A DNA stretch of 64,000 nucleotides from CAG-217 sp963642245 (GTDB taxonomy: Bacteria; Bacillota; Clostridia; Oscillospirales; Acutalibacteraceae), in assembly GCA_963642245.1 (NCBI GenBank), contig CAVIFY010000004.1, positions 30,184 through 94,183 on the forward strand. The letters are read 5' to 3'. How positions within the stretch are numbered: the stretch's first letter is position 1; the number at the start of each line of letters is the position of its first letter. The position numbers and the translations under genes were made by a program. Positions 16,907-25,333 of this stretch are shown here, one piece after another. Below the pieces are notes generated by a model. That model had not been told where the DNA came from and ran no database searches. It saw nothing but the letters and a program-made list of their open reading frames with translations.

Positions 16907-17356
16907 TTAAAACGGGCGTGTGTTCTCTGCCACAGCGGCAGCCGCCCAGGGATTGCGCACGCCCACCGGATTGGGACGCACACGGCGCACGCTCTGTACC
17001 ACAGCGCCGGGGCCTTCACTGGCCGCAACGGCAGCCGCGATCACAGCCACTACCTCGCCGGGAATACCGCTCTCCACCACCGGTGCAGGTGCGGCAGGCG
17101 CCGCCTTGGCAGCGGGTGCAGCAGCCGGGGCTTGCGCCACGGTCACCTGGTTCTCCATAGCCTTTAACTTTTTCTTCTTACTGCGGGTCTCTGCCCCGTG
17201 CACAATGGCGCCGAATGCCTTAAACACAAAGATCAGCAGCACCAAAATACCCAGAACGATCACAATGCCGGCGATCACCACCGTGCTGGTAAAGGTAGCA
17301 CTACGGTCCGGCGTAATGCCGGTAGCCGCCAGCAGAATTGAAGATAACGGGTTCAT
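16907..17356 (-). CDS. decarboxylase pump gamma subunit (OadG family) with Ala/Pro linker
   Basis: 149 residues: one N-terminal membrane anchor (about 23-48), a basic patch (RSKKKKLKAM), an Ala/Pro linker (about 75-95), then a short domain EVVAVIAAAVAASEG with C-terminal Arg/Pro-rich tail. OadG-type subunits assemble the alpha and beta subunits and bind Zn through the C-terminus; the conserved eubacterial tail is only partly evident here. CTGGAGG precedes ATG 17356. First gene of the oad-like operon. Confidence 0.8.
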   Translation of the reverse strand: MNPLSSILLAATGITPDRSATFTSTVVIAGIVIVLGILVLLIFVFKAFGAIVHGAETRSKKKKLKAMENQVTVAQAPAAAPAAKAAPAAPAPVVESGIPGEVVAVIAAAVAASEGPGAVVQSVRRVRPNPVGVRNPWAAAAVAENTRPF

Positions 17357-17394
17357 CTGATTAACCTCCAGTTACAATATTCCAAATTAAAGAT

Positions 17395-17423
17395 ATTATA
17401 AATCAAAAGCGGCGCAAAAGCAA
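17395..17423 (-). promoter_or_regulatory. promoter of the decarboxylase pump operon
   Basis: Minus strand TTGCTT (17423-17418), 17 bp spacer, TATAAT (17400-17395), about 30 bp before the SD of the gamma subunit gene. Confidence 0.65.
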
Positions 17424-17491
17424 TGTTTTTTGCAGCAGAAAGAAAAAAATTGCAAAACTTCGTCAAACTGTATAAAATCCGTCGGAAAGTC

Positions 17492-17519
17492 TTGATTTAT
17501 TTTTGAGATCGTATATAAT
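17492..17519 (+). promoter_or_regulatory. promoter of the 44-residue membrane protein gene
   Basis: TTGATT (17492-17497), 16 bp, TATAAT (17514-17519), followed within 15 bp by AAAGGAGG. Confidence 0.65.
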
Positions 17520-17546
17520 GATAGTGTACCAAAAGGAGGCGGACTT

Positions 17547-17681
17547 ATGACTGAACAGACCCTGATCATTGCCATCTTGGTGGCGCTGGTGATCCTGTGG
17601 ATCACAGAGACTTTGGGCATGCACCGCACCAGCCGCATTTTAGGCGGCGTTATCGACCTGGGCTTTGCCGTGCTGCGCTAA
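17547..17681 (+). CDS. 44-residue single-pass membrane microprotein
   Basis: Short frame: MTEQTLIIAILVALVILW followed by ITETLGMHRTSRILGGVIDLGFAVLR. It has its own promoter, a consensus AAAGGAGGCG ribosome site 8 bp before ATG, and its own strong terminator, so it is very likely translated. Residues 5-22 form one transmembrane helix, and the rest is a small amphipathic tail with a GMHR turn. No homologous family is recognised. It lies alone on the plus strand between two minus-strand operons. Confidence 0.7.
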   Translation: MTEQTLIIAILVALVILWITETLGMHRTSRILGGVIDLGFAVLR

Positions 17682-17710
17682 GAGAACGAGAGCAAATACA
17701 TAAACATACA

Positions 17711-17750
17711 AAAGCAGCCGCTGCGTTATGCAGCGGCTGTTCTTTTTTTG
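17711..17750. terminator. bidirectional terminator
   Basis: Perfect 10-bp stem CAGCCGCTGC/GCAGCGGCTG (17715-17739) with T-run on the plus side and A-run (AAAAG) on the other. It ends the microprotein gene and the minus-strand diacylglycerol-kinase-like gene. Confidence 0.8.
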
Positions 17751-18707
17751 TTATTCCTTAATGCGGCAAATGCGCATGGCGTGCTTCTCCACCTTAAAGC
17801 GCACCTCCGTATAGTCAAAGTTCTCGCCGTCGCAGTTGCCCAGGAGCGGTCGATCGTCCACGGACCAAAAGCGACCGCCTACGGTGTAGCCGGAGTGCAC
17901 CACATCCGGCGCATACTCGGTAGCCGTACCGGCGCTGTACCGGGGCACGATGGGCACAGCCTTAGCCAGAGTCAGCGGATCCACATAGGTAAAGTCCAGC
18001 AGGCCGTCGTCCAGCTTGCTGTTTGGCGCCGGGCAAAAGCCGCCGCCGTAGTAGCTGGCGTTGCAGATGGCAAACAGGGCGTATTCCATATTCTCCCGAT
18101 AAATTTTATAGGGCTTGCCGTTCTCGTCCACACAGTCCAGCTCTGCGTTGATATGGTAGCGCAGGGGCTGCATCATCACCGGCACCACGGCGATATTGTA
18201 CGCCTGGTGGCCCAGTGCGGGAATTTTGCCGGCGATCTTGCGGCCGATGGTCTCCACCTTGGTGTCCAGGCCGTAGCTCATCACATTGATGCACTTTTCG
18301 CCGTTATAGTCGATCAGATCCAGCGGCTCCACCGTATAGTTCAGCTTACCGGAGTACAGGCCAAAGGATTTGATCACATTCTCCACATTGATCTTCTTGG
18401 TGCCGTAGACTTTCTTGGCAAAGTCGTTGCCGGTGCCCAGGGGCAGCAGCATCATGGGGGTCTTGGTATGCGCCAGGCCGTTGGCGATCTCATGCACCGT
18501 GCCGTCGCCGCCGCAGCTGACGATCACGCACTGGTCGCCGTATGTAGCCGCATAGGCCGCGGCGATCTCCCGGGCGTGGCCGGAATGATCCGTCTCCTCC
18601 ACGATCATCTCATCATCAATGAGCCGAAAGGCAGAGCGAATGCGGCTGAAAATGGCCGCCTTATCCTTATGCCCGGAAACCGGGTTTACAATAAATACAT
18701 ACTTCAT
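17751..18707 (-). CDS. diacylglycerol/lipid kinase family protein (YegS/DgkB-like)
   Basis: Transfers phosphate from ATP to a lipid such as diacylglycerol or undecaprenol. 318 residues: N-terminal FIVNPVSG (about 5-12), nucleotide-binding GGDGTVHEIANG (about 65) and LPLGTGNDFAKK (about 88), as in the DAGK catalytic domain; the C-terminal half is the beta-sandwich part. ATG 18707 has GAGGAGAAAAG upstream; an upstream ATG at 18731 lacks such a site. Last gene of the aromatic operon, 30 bp after the galactokinase-like gene. Confidence 0.88.
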   Translation of the reverse strand: MKYVFIVNPVSGHKDKAAIFSRIRSAFRLIDDEMIVEETDHSGHAREIAAAYAATYGDQCVIVSCGGDGTVHEIANGLAHTKTPMMLLPLGTGNDFAKKVYGTKKINVENVIKSFGLYSGKLNYTVEPLDLIDYNGEKCINVMSYGLDTKVETIGRKIAGKIPALGHQAYNIAVVPVMMQPLRYHINAELDCVDENGKPYKIYRENMEYALFAICNASYYGGGFCPAPNSKLDDGLLDFTYVDPLTLAKAVPIVPRYSAGTATEYAPDVVHSGYTVGGRFWSVDDRPLLGNCDGENFDYTEVRFKVEKHAMRICRIKE

Positions 18708-18737
18708 CTTCTTTTCTCCTCTTTCACGCACAAACCG

Positions 18738-20018
18738 TCAGGCCAGGCAGGCGCCGCCCACCGGGCGCACTTGCAGCACATGGCAGGTGCCCGCGCCGAA
18801 CACGCCCTCCAGCACCGTGCGGTACTGCTCCAGCAGGTCGTCCGGCACAAAGGCCTGAATGGTGCCTGCAAAGCCGCCGCCGTGCACACGGTAAGCGCCC
18901 CGGTCACCCAGCACCTGGCCGCTCATTGCCAGCGCCAGGCTCAACCGCTGATCGGTGGGGTTCTTGGTGGTAAACACATTTTGGTTATACATAAAGGAGG
19001 AGCGGCCGGAGGCGTTGATGTCTGCCAAAAAGCCGTCAAAATTCCCCTGCTCCAGGCAGGACACTGCGTCCTCTACCCGGGCGTTATCGTTATAAAAATG
19101 GATAGCGCGGATCAGTGCCCGGTCGTTGACCTTGGTTTGCAGCTCCGGCAGAGCGGCAAAGAAATCGTCATACGGCACCTGGCGCAGCACGGATTTGCCC
19201 ATGGCGTGGGCCACCGCTTCCATCTCGCTGCGAATGGCGGCGTAATCGTCCGTCAGATCCGAGTGGTTGCCGCCGGTGTCTACAATGCACAGGCTGTGGC
19301 CGGAGGCGGCAAAGTCAAAGTCCACCTTTTGGATCACCGGCTCCTGGGTGCTCTCAAAGTCAATGGTCACAAAGGCGCCTACGGAAGAAGCCATTTGGTC
19401 CAGCAGACCGCAGGGCTTGCCGAAGAACACATTTTCGCTGTACTGGGCCACCTTGGCAACGGTCACCGGATCAATGCCGCCGTCGTTGTACAAATAAGAA
19501 GTGATGGTGCCCAACAGCACCTCAAAGGCAGCGGAGGAGGACAGGCCGGAGCCGCCCATCACATCGCTGGTGGTCACCGCGTCGTAGCCGCCGATGGTGT
19601 AGCCCAGGTCTTTCAGCCGGGCAGACACACCACGCACCATAGCCGTAGAGTGACCAAAGGCGTCTGCATTCGGCGCCAGGTCCGCCAGGTCCGCCACATT
19701 CATTTGGTGACCGGCAGACTTGACCCGCACCACGCCGTCCTCGTTCTTGGAGGCAACGGCAATGGCGTCCAGGTTAATGGCCGCTGCCAGCACCTTGCCG
19801 TGGTTGTGGTCCGTGTGGTTGCCGCAGATCTCCGTGCGCCCGGGGGCAGACATCAGGTGCACCTCCCGGTCAGCGCCAAAGGTCTCTGCAAAGGTGCCCA
19901 GTAGGTCTATGTAGCGGGGCTTTTGCTTTTCCACTTCCTCCCGGGTCACATACACCCGGTAAAAAGCGTCGTCCAGCTCACCGGCTTTGATTTTGTCCAT
20001 CATCGCTTGTGCATTCAT
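18738..20018 (-). CDS. galactokinase-like GHMP kinase
   Basis: 426 residues with the GHMP fold: the substrate-side signature SAPGRTEICGNHTDHNHGKVL (about 57-77), ATP-binding VMGGSGLSSSAAFE (about 154-167) and motif 3 RVHGGGFAGTIQAF (about 378). The signature is a variant of the GalK pattern GRxNxIGEHTDY, having GRTEICGNHTDHN, which occurs in clostridial proteins annotated as galactokinase. No galT, galE or transporter is nearby, so a related sugar kinase role is possible. AAAGAGG precedes ATG 20018. Confidence 0.75.
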   Translation of the reverse strand: MNAQAMMDKIKAGELDDAFYRVYVTREEVEKQKPRYIDLLGTFAETFGADREVHLMSAPGRTEICGNHTDHNHGKVLAAAINLDAIAVASKNEDGVVRVKSAGHQMNVADLADLAPNADAFGHSTAMVRGVSARLKDLGYTIGGYDAVTTSDVMGGSGLSSSAAFEVLLGTITSYLYNDGGIDPVTVAKVAQYSENVFFGKPCGLLDQMASSVGAFVTIDFESTQEPVIQKVDFDFAASGHSLCIVDTGGNHSDLTDDYAAIRSEMEAVAHAMGKSVLRQVPYDDFFAALPELQTKVNDRALIRAIHFYNDNARVEDAVSCLEQGNFDGFLADINASGRSSFMYNQNVFTTKNPTDQRLSLALAMSGQVLGDRGAYRVHGGGFAGTIQAFVPDDLLEQYRTVLEGVFGAGTCHVLQVRPVGGACLA

Positions 20019-20036
20019 AATTGTACCTCTTTGATT

Positions 20037-20807
20037 TTATAATACGATTTTGTATTTTTCTTTCTCGCTGTACAGAAGCAGAGTCTGGTTCATCTGGCGG
20101 GACCGACGGCCGTAATAAATATTAAAGGCCATACTGGTAATGCCGGAGAACCCTACAATGATCATGAGCAGCGTAATGAACCGCGCCGAGAACGGATTGT
20201 ACAGCACGGTACCGATCTTGGTATAAATATAAAGCCGGGGCGCAAAGCCCAGCAGGCTCAGGCAAATGTAATAAAGAAAGTCGTAGTGCATGGAGCCGTA
20301 ATACTTAGACACCATACCCAGGGGAATGGACGGCACCAGGCGGGACACAAAGAGCACATAGGGGTTGCCGTTGCCCTTAAAGCGGATCCAGTCCCGAATA
20401 AAGCGCATTTGGCGGATATTCAGGATCATACCGGCCCAGCCGCCGCCGATCCAGCTGCCCTCTACATACTTGACCGCAAAGAAGAAAGCCAAGAACACCA
20501 TATTGATGAGCATGGCCGGTCCCAGTGGGAACACCACACCGGAGATCACGCACAACACACCCATGGGAATAGGCAGCTGGCACTTGGCGATATACAGGGC
20601 AAAAATGCACAGTATGATCTCAAAATCCGAGTCCAGCCCTACAATGGAGTCGTCCAGCCGGTGCAGCCAGCTGATCAGCGCGTCAAAACGCACCTCTAAT
20701 TCTGTATGCTTATAAAGCGCCACAGACAGCAGCACCAAAAGACCCAGCGTCACCAGCGCGATCACACCGGCGATAAAGTTGGTTCTGTGCCGTTTTTGCT
20801 GCTTCAA
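20037..20807 (-). CDS. VTT/DedA-like (TVP38-type) membrane protein
   Basis: 256 residues with about six hydrophobic segments. The central part (PIPMGVLCVISGVVFPLGPAMLINM; later FVSRLVPSIPLGMVSKYYGS) matches the VTT domain of DedA/TMEM64 proteins, now linked to lipid scrambling or undecaprenyl-phosphate and phospholipid flipping. The start is TTG 20807, preceded by GGGAGG at the right distance; no ATG fits. It sits 28 bp after pheA, which puts a membrane-lipid-type gene in the aromatic operon. Confidence 0.85.
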   Translation of the reverse strand: MKQQKRHRTNFIAGVIALVTLGLLVLLSVALYKHTELEVRFDALISWLHRLDDSIVGLDSDFEIILCIFALYIAKCQLPIPMGVLCVISGVVFPLGPAMLINMVFLAFFFAVKYVEGSWIGGGWAGMILNIRQMRFIRDWIRFKGNGNPYVLFVSRLVPSIPLGMVSKYYGSMHYDFLYYICLSLLGFAPRLYIYTKIGTVLYNPFSARFITLLMIIVGFSGITSMAFNIYYGRRSRQMNQTLLLYSEKEKYKIVL

Positions 20808-20835
20808 TGGCGTCGCCTCCCTTGCCTGCGGAGGA

Positions 20836-21975
20836 TCAGTCCTCCTGCTCTCTGAAGTTGCCCAGGAACTTAAAGCCCGGCAACTCGTCCGACAGCGCGC
20901 ACAACAGGTCCAGGGTCACATCCCGGCGCACGCTGCCCATAATATCCACATAAAAGTAATAGCTGAATTCGCCGTTGCCCATAGGGCGGCTCTCGATCTT
21001 GGTCAGGTTCAGCCCGGCCATGGAAAAGCGGCCCAGCACCCGGTACAAAGACCCGGTGGTATGGGGCACCCGGAAGATCAGCGAGATCTTATCCGCATCG
21101 CTGCTGATCTGCATGTCCTTGGAGATCACAACGAACCGGGTCCTGTTATTAGAGATATTCTGGATCTCCCGTTTCATAACCTGCAAGCCGTATTTTTTTG
21201 CCGCAGTGGGCGAACAGATGGCGGCAATATCCCGCCGATCGGACTGGGCCACATACTTGGCGGCCGCCGCCGTGTTGGAATAAGTAATGCCGGTAAAGCC
21301 GAAGTTCTCAATAAAATTGCTGCACTGGGTCAGCGCCTGGTGGTGGCTGTAAATGCTCTCCACATCTTCATACCGGGTATCCGGGTGGGCGGCCAGGCAG
21401 TGCTCGATCTTCTCGTCCCGCGCGCCTACCATAAAGAAGCGGTACTTCATGATCAGGTCGTAGGACTCGTGCACGCTGCCGGCGGTGGAATTCTCCACCG
21501 GGATAATGCCGTAGCGGGCCTCGCCCTTGTCTACCGCCTCAAACACATTCTCAAAATACTTATAATATTTAATGGGCACGCCGGGGAACAGCTGGCTCCC
21601 GGCAATGGAGGCATAAGCGCCCTCCACACCGGCACAGGCAATGCACTGGCCCGGCTCCACCGCAATGGGGCCGTCCTGCAAGGCTGCCGTGATCTCTTTT
21701 CTCAAGTCGGCGCCGCCGTCCATCATCTTGTGCTGGAGCGCACGGGAGGCGTCCATAGTGGCGGCAAACACCGTCTTAATGGTCTCGCCCCGGTCGCCGC
21801 ACTTACCGGCCACATCGTCCAGGATCTGGCGTTCCCGCTCTTCATTGAGCACGGGAATGCCCCGCTCCACCTTGTACTTAGCCACCTGCTCGGACACATC
21901 CATGCGCGCCATCAGCAGGGGGATCAGCTGATCGTCAATGCGGTCGATCTCTTTTCTCAGTTCCAACAAATCCAT
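20836..21975 (-). CDS. pheA: bifunctional chorismate mutase / prephenate dehydratase
   Basis: P-protein making phenylpyruvate from chorismate. 379 residues in three parts: AroQ-type chorismate mutase (about 1-85, MDLLELRKEIDRIDDQLIPLL and KYKVERGIPVLNEERE), prephenate dehydratase (about 110-285, including AACSPTAAKKYGL-like segment) and a C-terminal ACT domain (about 300-375) with the Phe-binding ESRP motif (KIESRPMGNGEFSYYFY), which implies feedback inhibition by phenylalanine. Confidence 0.95.
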   Translation of the reverse strand: MDLLELRKEIDRIDDQLIPLLMARMDVSEQVAKYKVERGIPVLNEERERQILDDVAGKCGDRGETIKTVFAATMDASRALQHKMMDGGADLRKEITAALQDGPIAVEPGQCIACAGVEGAYASIAGSQLFPGVPIKYYKYFENVFEAVDKGEARYGIIPVENSTAGSVHESYDLIMKYRFFMVGARDEKIEHCLAAHPDTRYEDVESIYSHHQALTQCSNFIENFGFTGITYSNTAAAAKYVAQSDRRDIAAICSPTAAKKYGLQVMKREIQNISNNRTRFVVISKDMQISSDADKISLIFRVPHTTGSLYRVLGRFSMAGLNLTKIESRPMGNGEFSYYFYVDIMGSVRRDVTLDLLCALSDELPGFKFLGNFREQED

Positions 21976-22012
21976 GTATTTTCTATTCCTTATATTCCCT
22001 TACTTTTCGATT

Positions 22013-23092
22013 TTATCCCTGGAGCAGCAGGTCCATCAGCCCAAAGGCCACGGCGGCCTCTACCACCGGCACCGCACGGGGCACGATACAGGGATCGTGG
22101 CGGCCGTGAATGGTCAGGGTCTCCGACTCCATGGTCTGTAAGTTCACACTGGGCTGGGGCTGACCGATGGAGGGGGTGGGCTTAATAGCCACCTGGAGCA
22201 CCAAGGGTGCGCCGGAGGTCATACCGCCCAGCACGCCGCCGTTGTTATTGGTCAGCAGCGCCACCTTTCCGTCCCGGACGGTGTAGCCGTCGTTTACATC
22301 GGCGCCAAAGGCCCCGGCAAAGTCAAAGCCCAGGCCAAACTGCACGCCCTTTACCGCCGGAATGCCAAACAGCAGGGCGGAGAGCTTGCTCTCCACAGTA
22401 GAGAACATATTGCCCCCTACCCCCACCGGCAGACCGATGGCCGCGCACTCAATGCTGCCGCCCACGCTGTTTTGTTGCAGCCGGGCCGCCTCGATCACCG
22501 CGCGCATATTCTCCTCCGCCTCCGGGTCCAGCACGGCAAAGGTGCTGTCGCCCAGGCGGCATAATGTCTCTTGATCAATAGAATTCGGGTCAAACAGGGC
22601 GTCTTTTACCCCGCCTACCTTGGCAATATGGGCGCCCACAAACACGCCCTGCTGCGCCAAATACTGCTTGGCAATGGCACCGGCAAACACCAGCGGTGCC
22701 GTCAGTCGGCCGCTAAAGTGGCCGCCGCCCCGCACATCGTTATGACCACCGTACTTTACATAGGCCGGGTAGTCGCTGTGAGAGGGCCGGGGCACCAGCG
22801 CCACATTGCCGTAGTCGCCGCTGCGGGTATTCTCATTGGCGATCTCCATCGCCAGGGGCGCGCCGGTGGTGACCCCGTTCAGCACACCGGAGAGAATACG
22901 GGGAATATCCTTTTCCAGCCGCGGGGTGGCGGTTTTGTCCCGCCCCGGGGCACGCCGTGCCATATCCTTATAAATGGCGTCCAGATCCACCGGGATACCC
23001 GCAGGCAGACCGTCGATAACGCAGCCGATGGCCGGGCCGTGGCTCTCGCCAAAAATGCTCAGTCGCACGCGCTCACCTGTTACTGATGACAT
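22013..23092 (-). CDS. aroC: chorismate synthase
   Basis: Last step of the shikimate pathway, FMN-dependent. 359 residues from ATG 23092, which is preceded by GAGGTAAGG and overlaps the aroA end by 20 bp; a longer frame to 23125 lies inside aroA. Signatures: GESHGPAIGCVIDGLPAG (about 12-29), GGHFSGRLTAPLVFAGA (about 123) and RHDPCIVPRAVPVVEA (about 330). Confidence 0.97.
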   Translation of the reverse strand: MSSVTGERVRLSIFGESHGPAIGCVIDGLPAGIPVDLDAIYKDMARRAPGRDKTATPRLEKDIPRILSGVLNGVTTGAPLAMEIANENTRSGDYGNVALVPRPSHSDYPAYVKYGGHNDVRGGGHFSGRLTAPLVFAGAIAKQYLAQQGVFVGAHIAKVGGVKDALFDPNSIDQETLCRLGDSTFAVLDPEAEENMRAVIEAARLQQNSVGGSIECAAIGLPVGVGGNMFSTVESKLSALLFGIPAVKGVQFGLGFDFAGAFGADVNDGYTVRDGKVALLTNNNGGVLGGMTSGAPLVLQVAIKPTPSIGQPQPSVNLQTMESETLTIHGRHDPCIVPRAVPVVEAAVAFGLMDLLLQG

Positions 23093-24281
23093 CTGCCTTA
23101 CCTCCCAGTGCACAAAAATCTTCAAAAAAGGCGGGATAAGTCTTGTTAATGCTCTCCGCCTGGTGGATCACGCTGTCACCGGCCGCATACGCCGCCGCCA
23201 CAGAAAAGGCCATCACGATCCGATGATCGTTGCAGCCGTCCACCGTGCCGCCCTGCACCGTGCCGGTGCCGTGGATCACCAGCCCGTCCGGCAGTTCTTC
23301 CACCTGCACGCCCATGGCCCGCAGGTTCAGCGCCACGCTTTGCAGCCGATCCGACTCCTTAAACCGCAGCCGACCGGCGCCGGTAATGCGGGTAGTGCCC
23401 TTGGCAAAGGCAGCAGTCACCGCCAGCGCAGGCACCATATCGGGAATATCCCGGGCGTCGATCTCCGCCGGGCGCAATGCGCCGCCGCTGCACCGCACGA
23501 TCCGGTCGGTCACTTCCACCCGGGCGCCGAAGCGCTCCATCATGGCGCAAACGGCTTTATCTCCCTGGGTAGACGCCGGGTTCAGCCCGGCAATTTCTAT
23601 CCCCTGCCCCACTGTACCGGCGGCCATAAAGAACGCCGCGTGGGACCAATCGCTTTCTACTGTAAAATCCACAGGCCGGTACTGCTGATTGCCCCGCACC
23701 AGGTAGCCAAAATCCGTAGGCCGTACCTGCACCCCAAAGGCAGCCATCACCTGCAAAGTAATGTCAATATAGGGCTTTGACTCCAGCTCCGTGGTCAAAA
23801 ACACAGCCGAGTCACCGTCTAAGAGCGGCAGCGCCAGCAGCAGTCCGGTCAGGTACTGGGAGCTGACATTCCCGGCGATCTCATACTGGCCGGGGCGCAA
23901 CTTGCCGCTGATAGAGAAAGGCAGGCCGCCCTGGGTCTGTACCTGCACGCCGTGCTTTGGCAGCAGCGTGGCAAAGGCGTCCAGCGGGCGCTGGGGCAAC
24001 CGACCGGCGCCGGTAAAGGTCACCGTCTTGCCCAAAGCCGCCGCCACCGGGATCAAAAAGCGTACCAAAGAGCCGCTTTCGTTACAAAAAATCTCGTCCC
24101 GCCCGGTAGCTAAGTCCGCCAGTGCCTGGCGCGTAGCTGCAATATCTGCGGAAGTGCCCAGGGGCGACACGGTGCCGCCACCGGCCAGGGCGCTACAGAT
24201 CAGCGCCCGAATGGCAAAGGACTTCGAGGGGGGCAGCTGCACGGTGCCTGCCAGCGGGGACGGGGTGATCTTTACTTGCAT
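23073..24281 (-). CDS. aroA: 3-phosphoshikimate 1-carboxyvinyltransferase (EPSP synthase)
   Basis: Joins shikimate-3-phosphate and PEP. 402 residues, slightly short of the usual 425-430. Visible: LPPSKSFAIRALICSAL (about 18; S-K-S binding S3P), NESGSLVRFLIP in place of the usual GNAGTTMRFL, RFKESDRL (about 317) and DGCNDHRIVMAF (about 357). The NESGSLVRF variant is common in class II-like clostridial enzymes. GGAGGTGGGGT precedes ATG 24281. Confidence 0.95.
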   Translation of the reverse strand: MQVKITPSPLAGTVQLPPSKSFAIRALICSALAGGGTVSPLGTSADIAATRQALADLATGRDEIFCNESGSLVRFLIPVAAALGKTVTFTGAGRLPQRPLDAFATLLPKHGVQVQTQGGLPFSISGKLRPGQYEIAGNVSSQYLTGLLLALPLLDGDSAVFLTTELESKPYIDITLQVMAAFGVQVRPTDFGYLVRGNQQYRPVDFTVESDWSHAAFFMAAGTVGQGIEIAGLNPASTQGDKAVCAMMERFGARVEVTDRIVRCSGGALRPAEIDARDIPDMVPALAVTAAFAKGTTRITGAGRLRFKESDRLQSVALNLRAMGVQVEELPDGLVIHGTGTVQGGTVDGCNDHRIVMAFSVAAAYAAGDSVIHQAESINKTYPAFFEDFCALGGKADVISNR

Positions 24282-25333
24282 ACCCCACCTCCGAACATGG
24301 TACGCAGGGTGGGCAGGTCCACCGGGTCAATAAAGCTGTCGCCGATCTTACGCAGCAGCACCAGTTTTATACCGTTTGCCGTGCGTTTTTTATCCGCCTG
24401 CATGGCGTCTACAATTTCGTCAATGGAATGGGTATCTGCCACCGGCAGTTTGTATTTTTGTAGCAGGGCGGCAATGCGATCCGCCGTGCCCGGCTCCGTC
24501 AGCCCGGCACCCTCACCGGCCCGAGCCGCCAGCACCATACCGATCCCCACAGCGGCGCCGTGGGTCACCGTTTGGTAGTTCCACAATTTTTCAATGGCGT
24601 GACCGGCGGTGTGGCCAAAGTTCAGCAGGGCGCGTTCGCCTGCCTCCTTTTCGTCATGCTCCACCACCACGCGCTTCATATCCACACAGGCGTAGATGAT
24701 CTCGTGAATGCGATCCTTGGCACTGGCCTGCTCCAGCAGGGCAAACAGCTCCGCCGAGCGAATACAGCCGTACTTGATCACCTCGCCCATACCGTCGCTA
24801 AAGAACACATCCGGCAGGGTACGCAGCACCTGGGGGTCGATCAGCACCAGGATCGGCTGATGAAAGGCACCGCACAAATTCTTGCCCATAGGCAGATCCA
24901 CGCCGGTTTTGCCGCCAACGGAGGAGTCCACCTGAGCCAGCAGCGTGGTGGGTATCTGCACAAAATCAATGCCCCGCAGGTAAATGGCAGCTGCAAATCC
25001 GGCCATATCGCCGCACACGCCGCCGCCCAGCGCCACCACCAGGTCGCCCCGAGTAAGCCCCTCCTGGGCCATATAATTCACCATATTCAGCACGGTCTCC
25101 GGCTTCTTAGAAGCCTCGCCGGCGTCAAAAACCAGAGTGCACACCTGAAAGTCTGCGCTCTCCAGTGCCTGCACCACCCGGTCACCGTACAGAGGGTACA
25201 CATTGCTGTCGCTGATCAGGCAAATGCGCTTGGCACCGGACACCCGGCGCACCAGGTCACCGGCTTGATCCAGCAGGCCGTCGTCAATGAGAATGTCATA
25301 AGGTCTGCCGGTATGTACTGTGATCTTTTGCAT
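24272..25333 (-). CDS. aroB: 3-dehydroquinate synthase
   Basis: NAD- and metal-dependent cyclisation of DAHP. 353 residues with the nucleotide segment GGGVCGDMAGFAAAIYLRGI (about 103-122), QIPTTLLAQVDSSVGGKTGVD (about 125-145), GEVIKYGCI and the metal-ligand helix LNFGHTAGHAIE. Its start codon overlaps the tyrA stop and its end overlaps the aroA start by 10 bp, indicating tight coupling. Confidence 0.97.
   Translation of the reverse strand: MQKITVHTGRPYDILIDDGLLDQAGDLVRRVSGAKRICLISDSNVYPLYGDRVVQALESADFQVCTLVFDAGEASKKPETVLNMVNYMAQEGLTRGDLVVALGGGVCGDMAGFAAAIYLRGIDFVQIPTTLLAQVDSSVGGKTGVDLPMGKNLCGAFHQPILVLIDPQVLRTLPDVFFSDGMGEVIKYGCIRSAELFALLEQASAKDRIHEIIYACVDMKRVVVEHDEKEAGERALLNFGHTAGHAIEKLWNYQTVTHGAAVGIGMVLAARAGEGAGLTEPGTADRIAALLQKYKLPVADTHSIDEIVDAMQADKKRTANGIKLVLLRKIGDSFIDPVDLPTLRTMFGGGVCK

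Noticed and set aside
17748..19904. A 718-codon open frame on the plus strand
   Set aside because: Antisense to the lipid-kinase and GHMP-kinase genes; composition (His/Gln/Val-rich) is that of a shadow frame.
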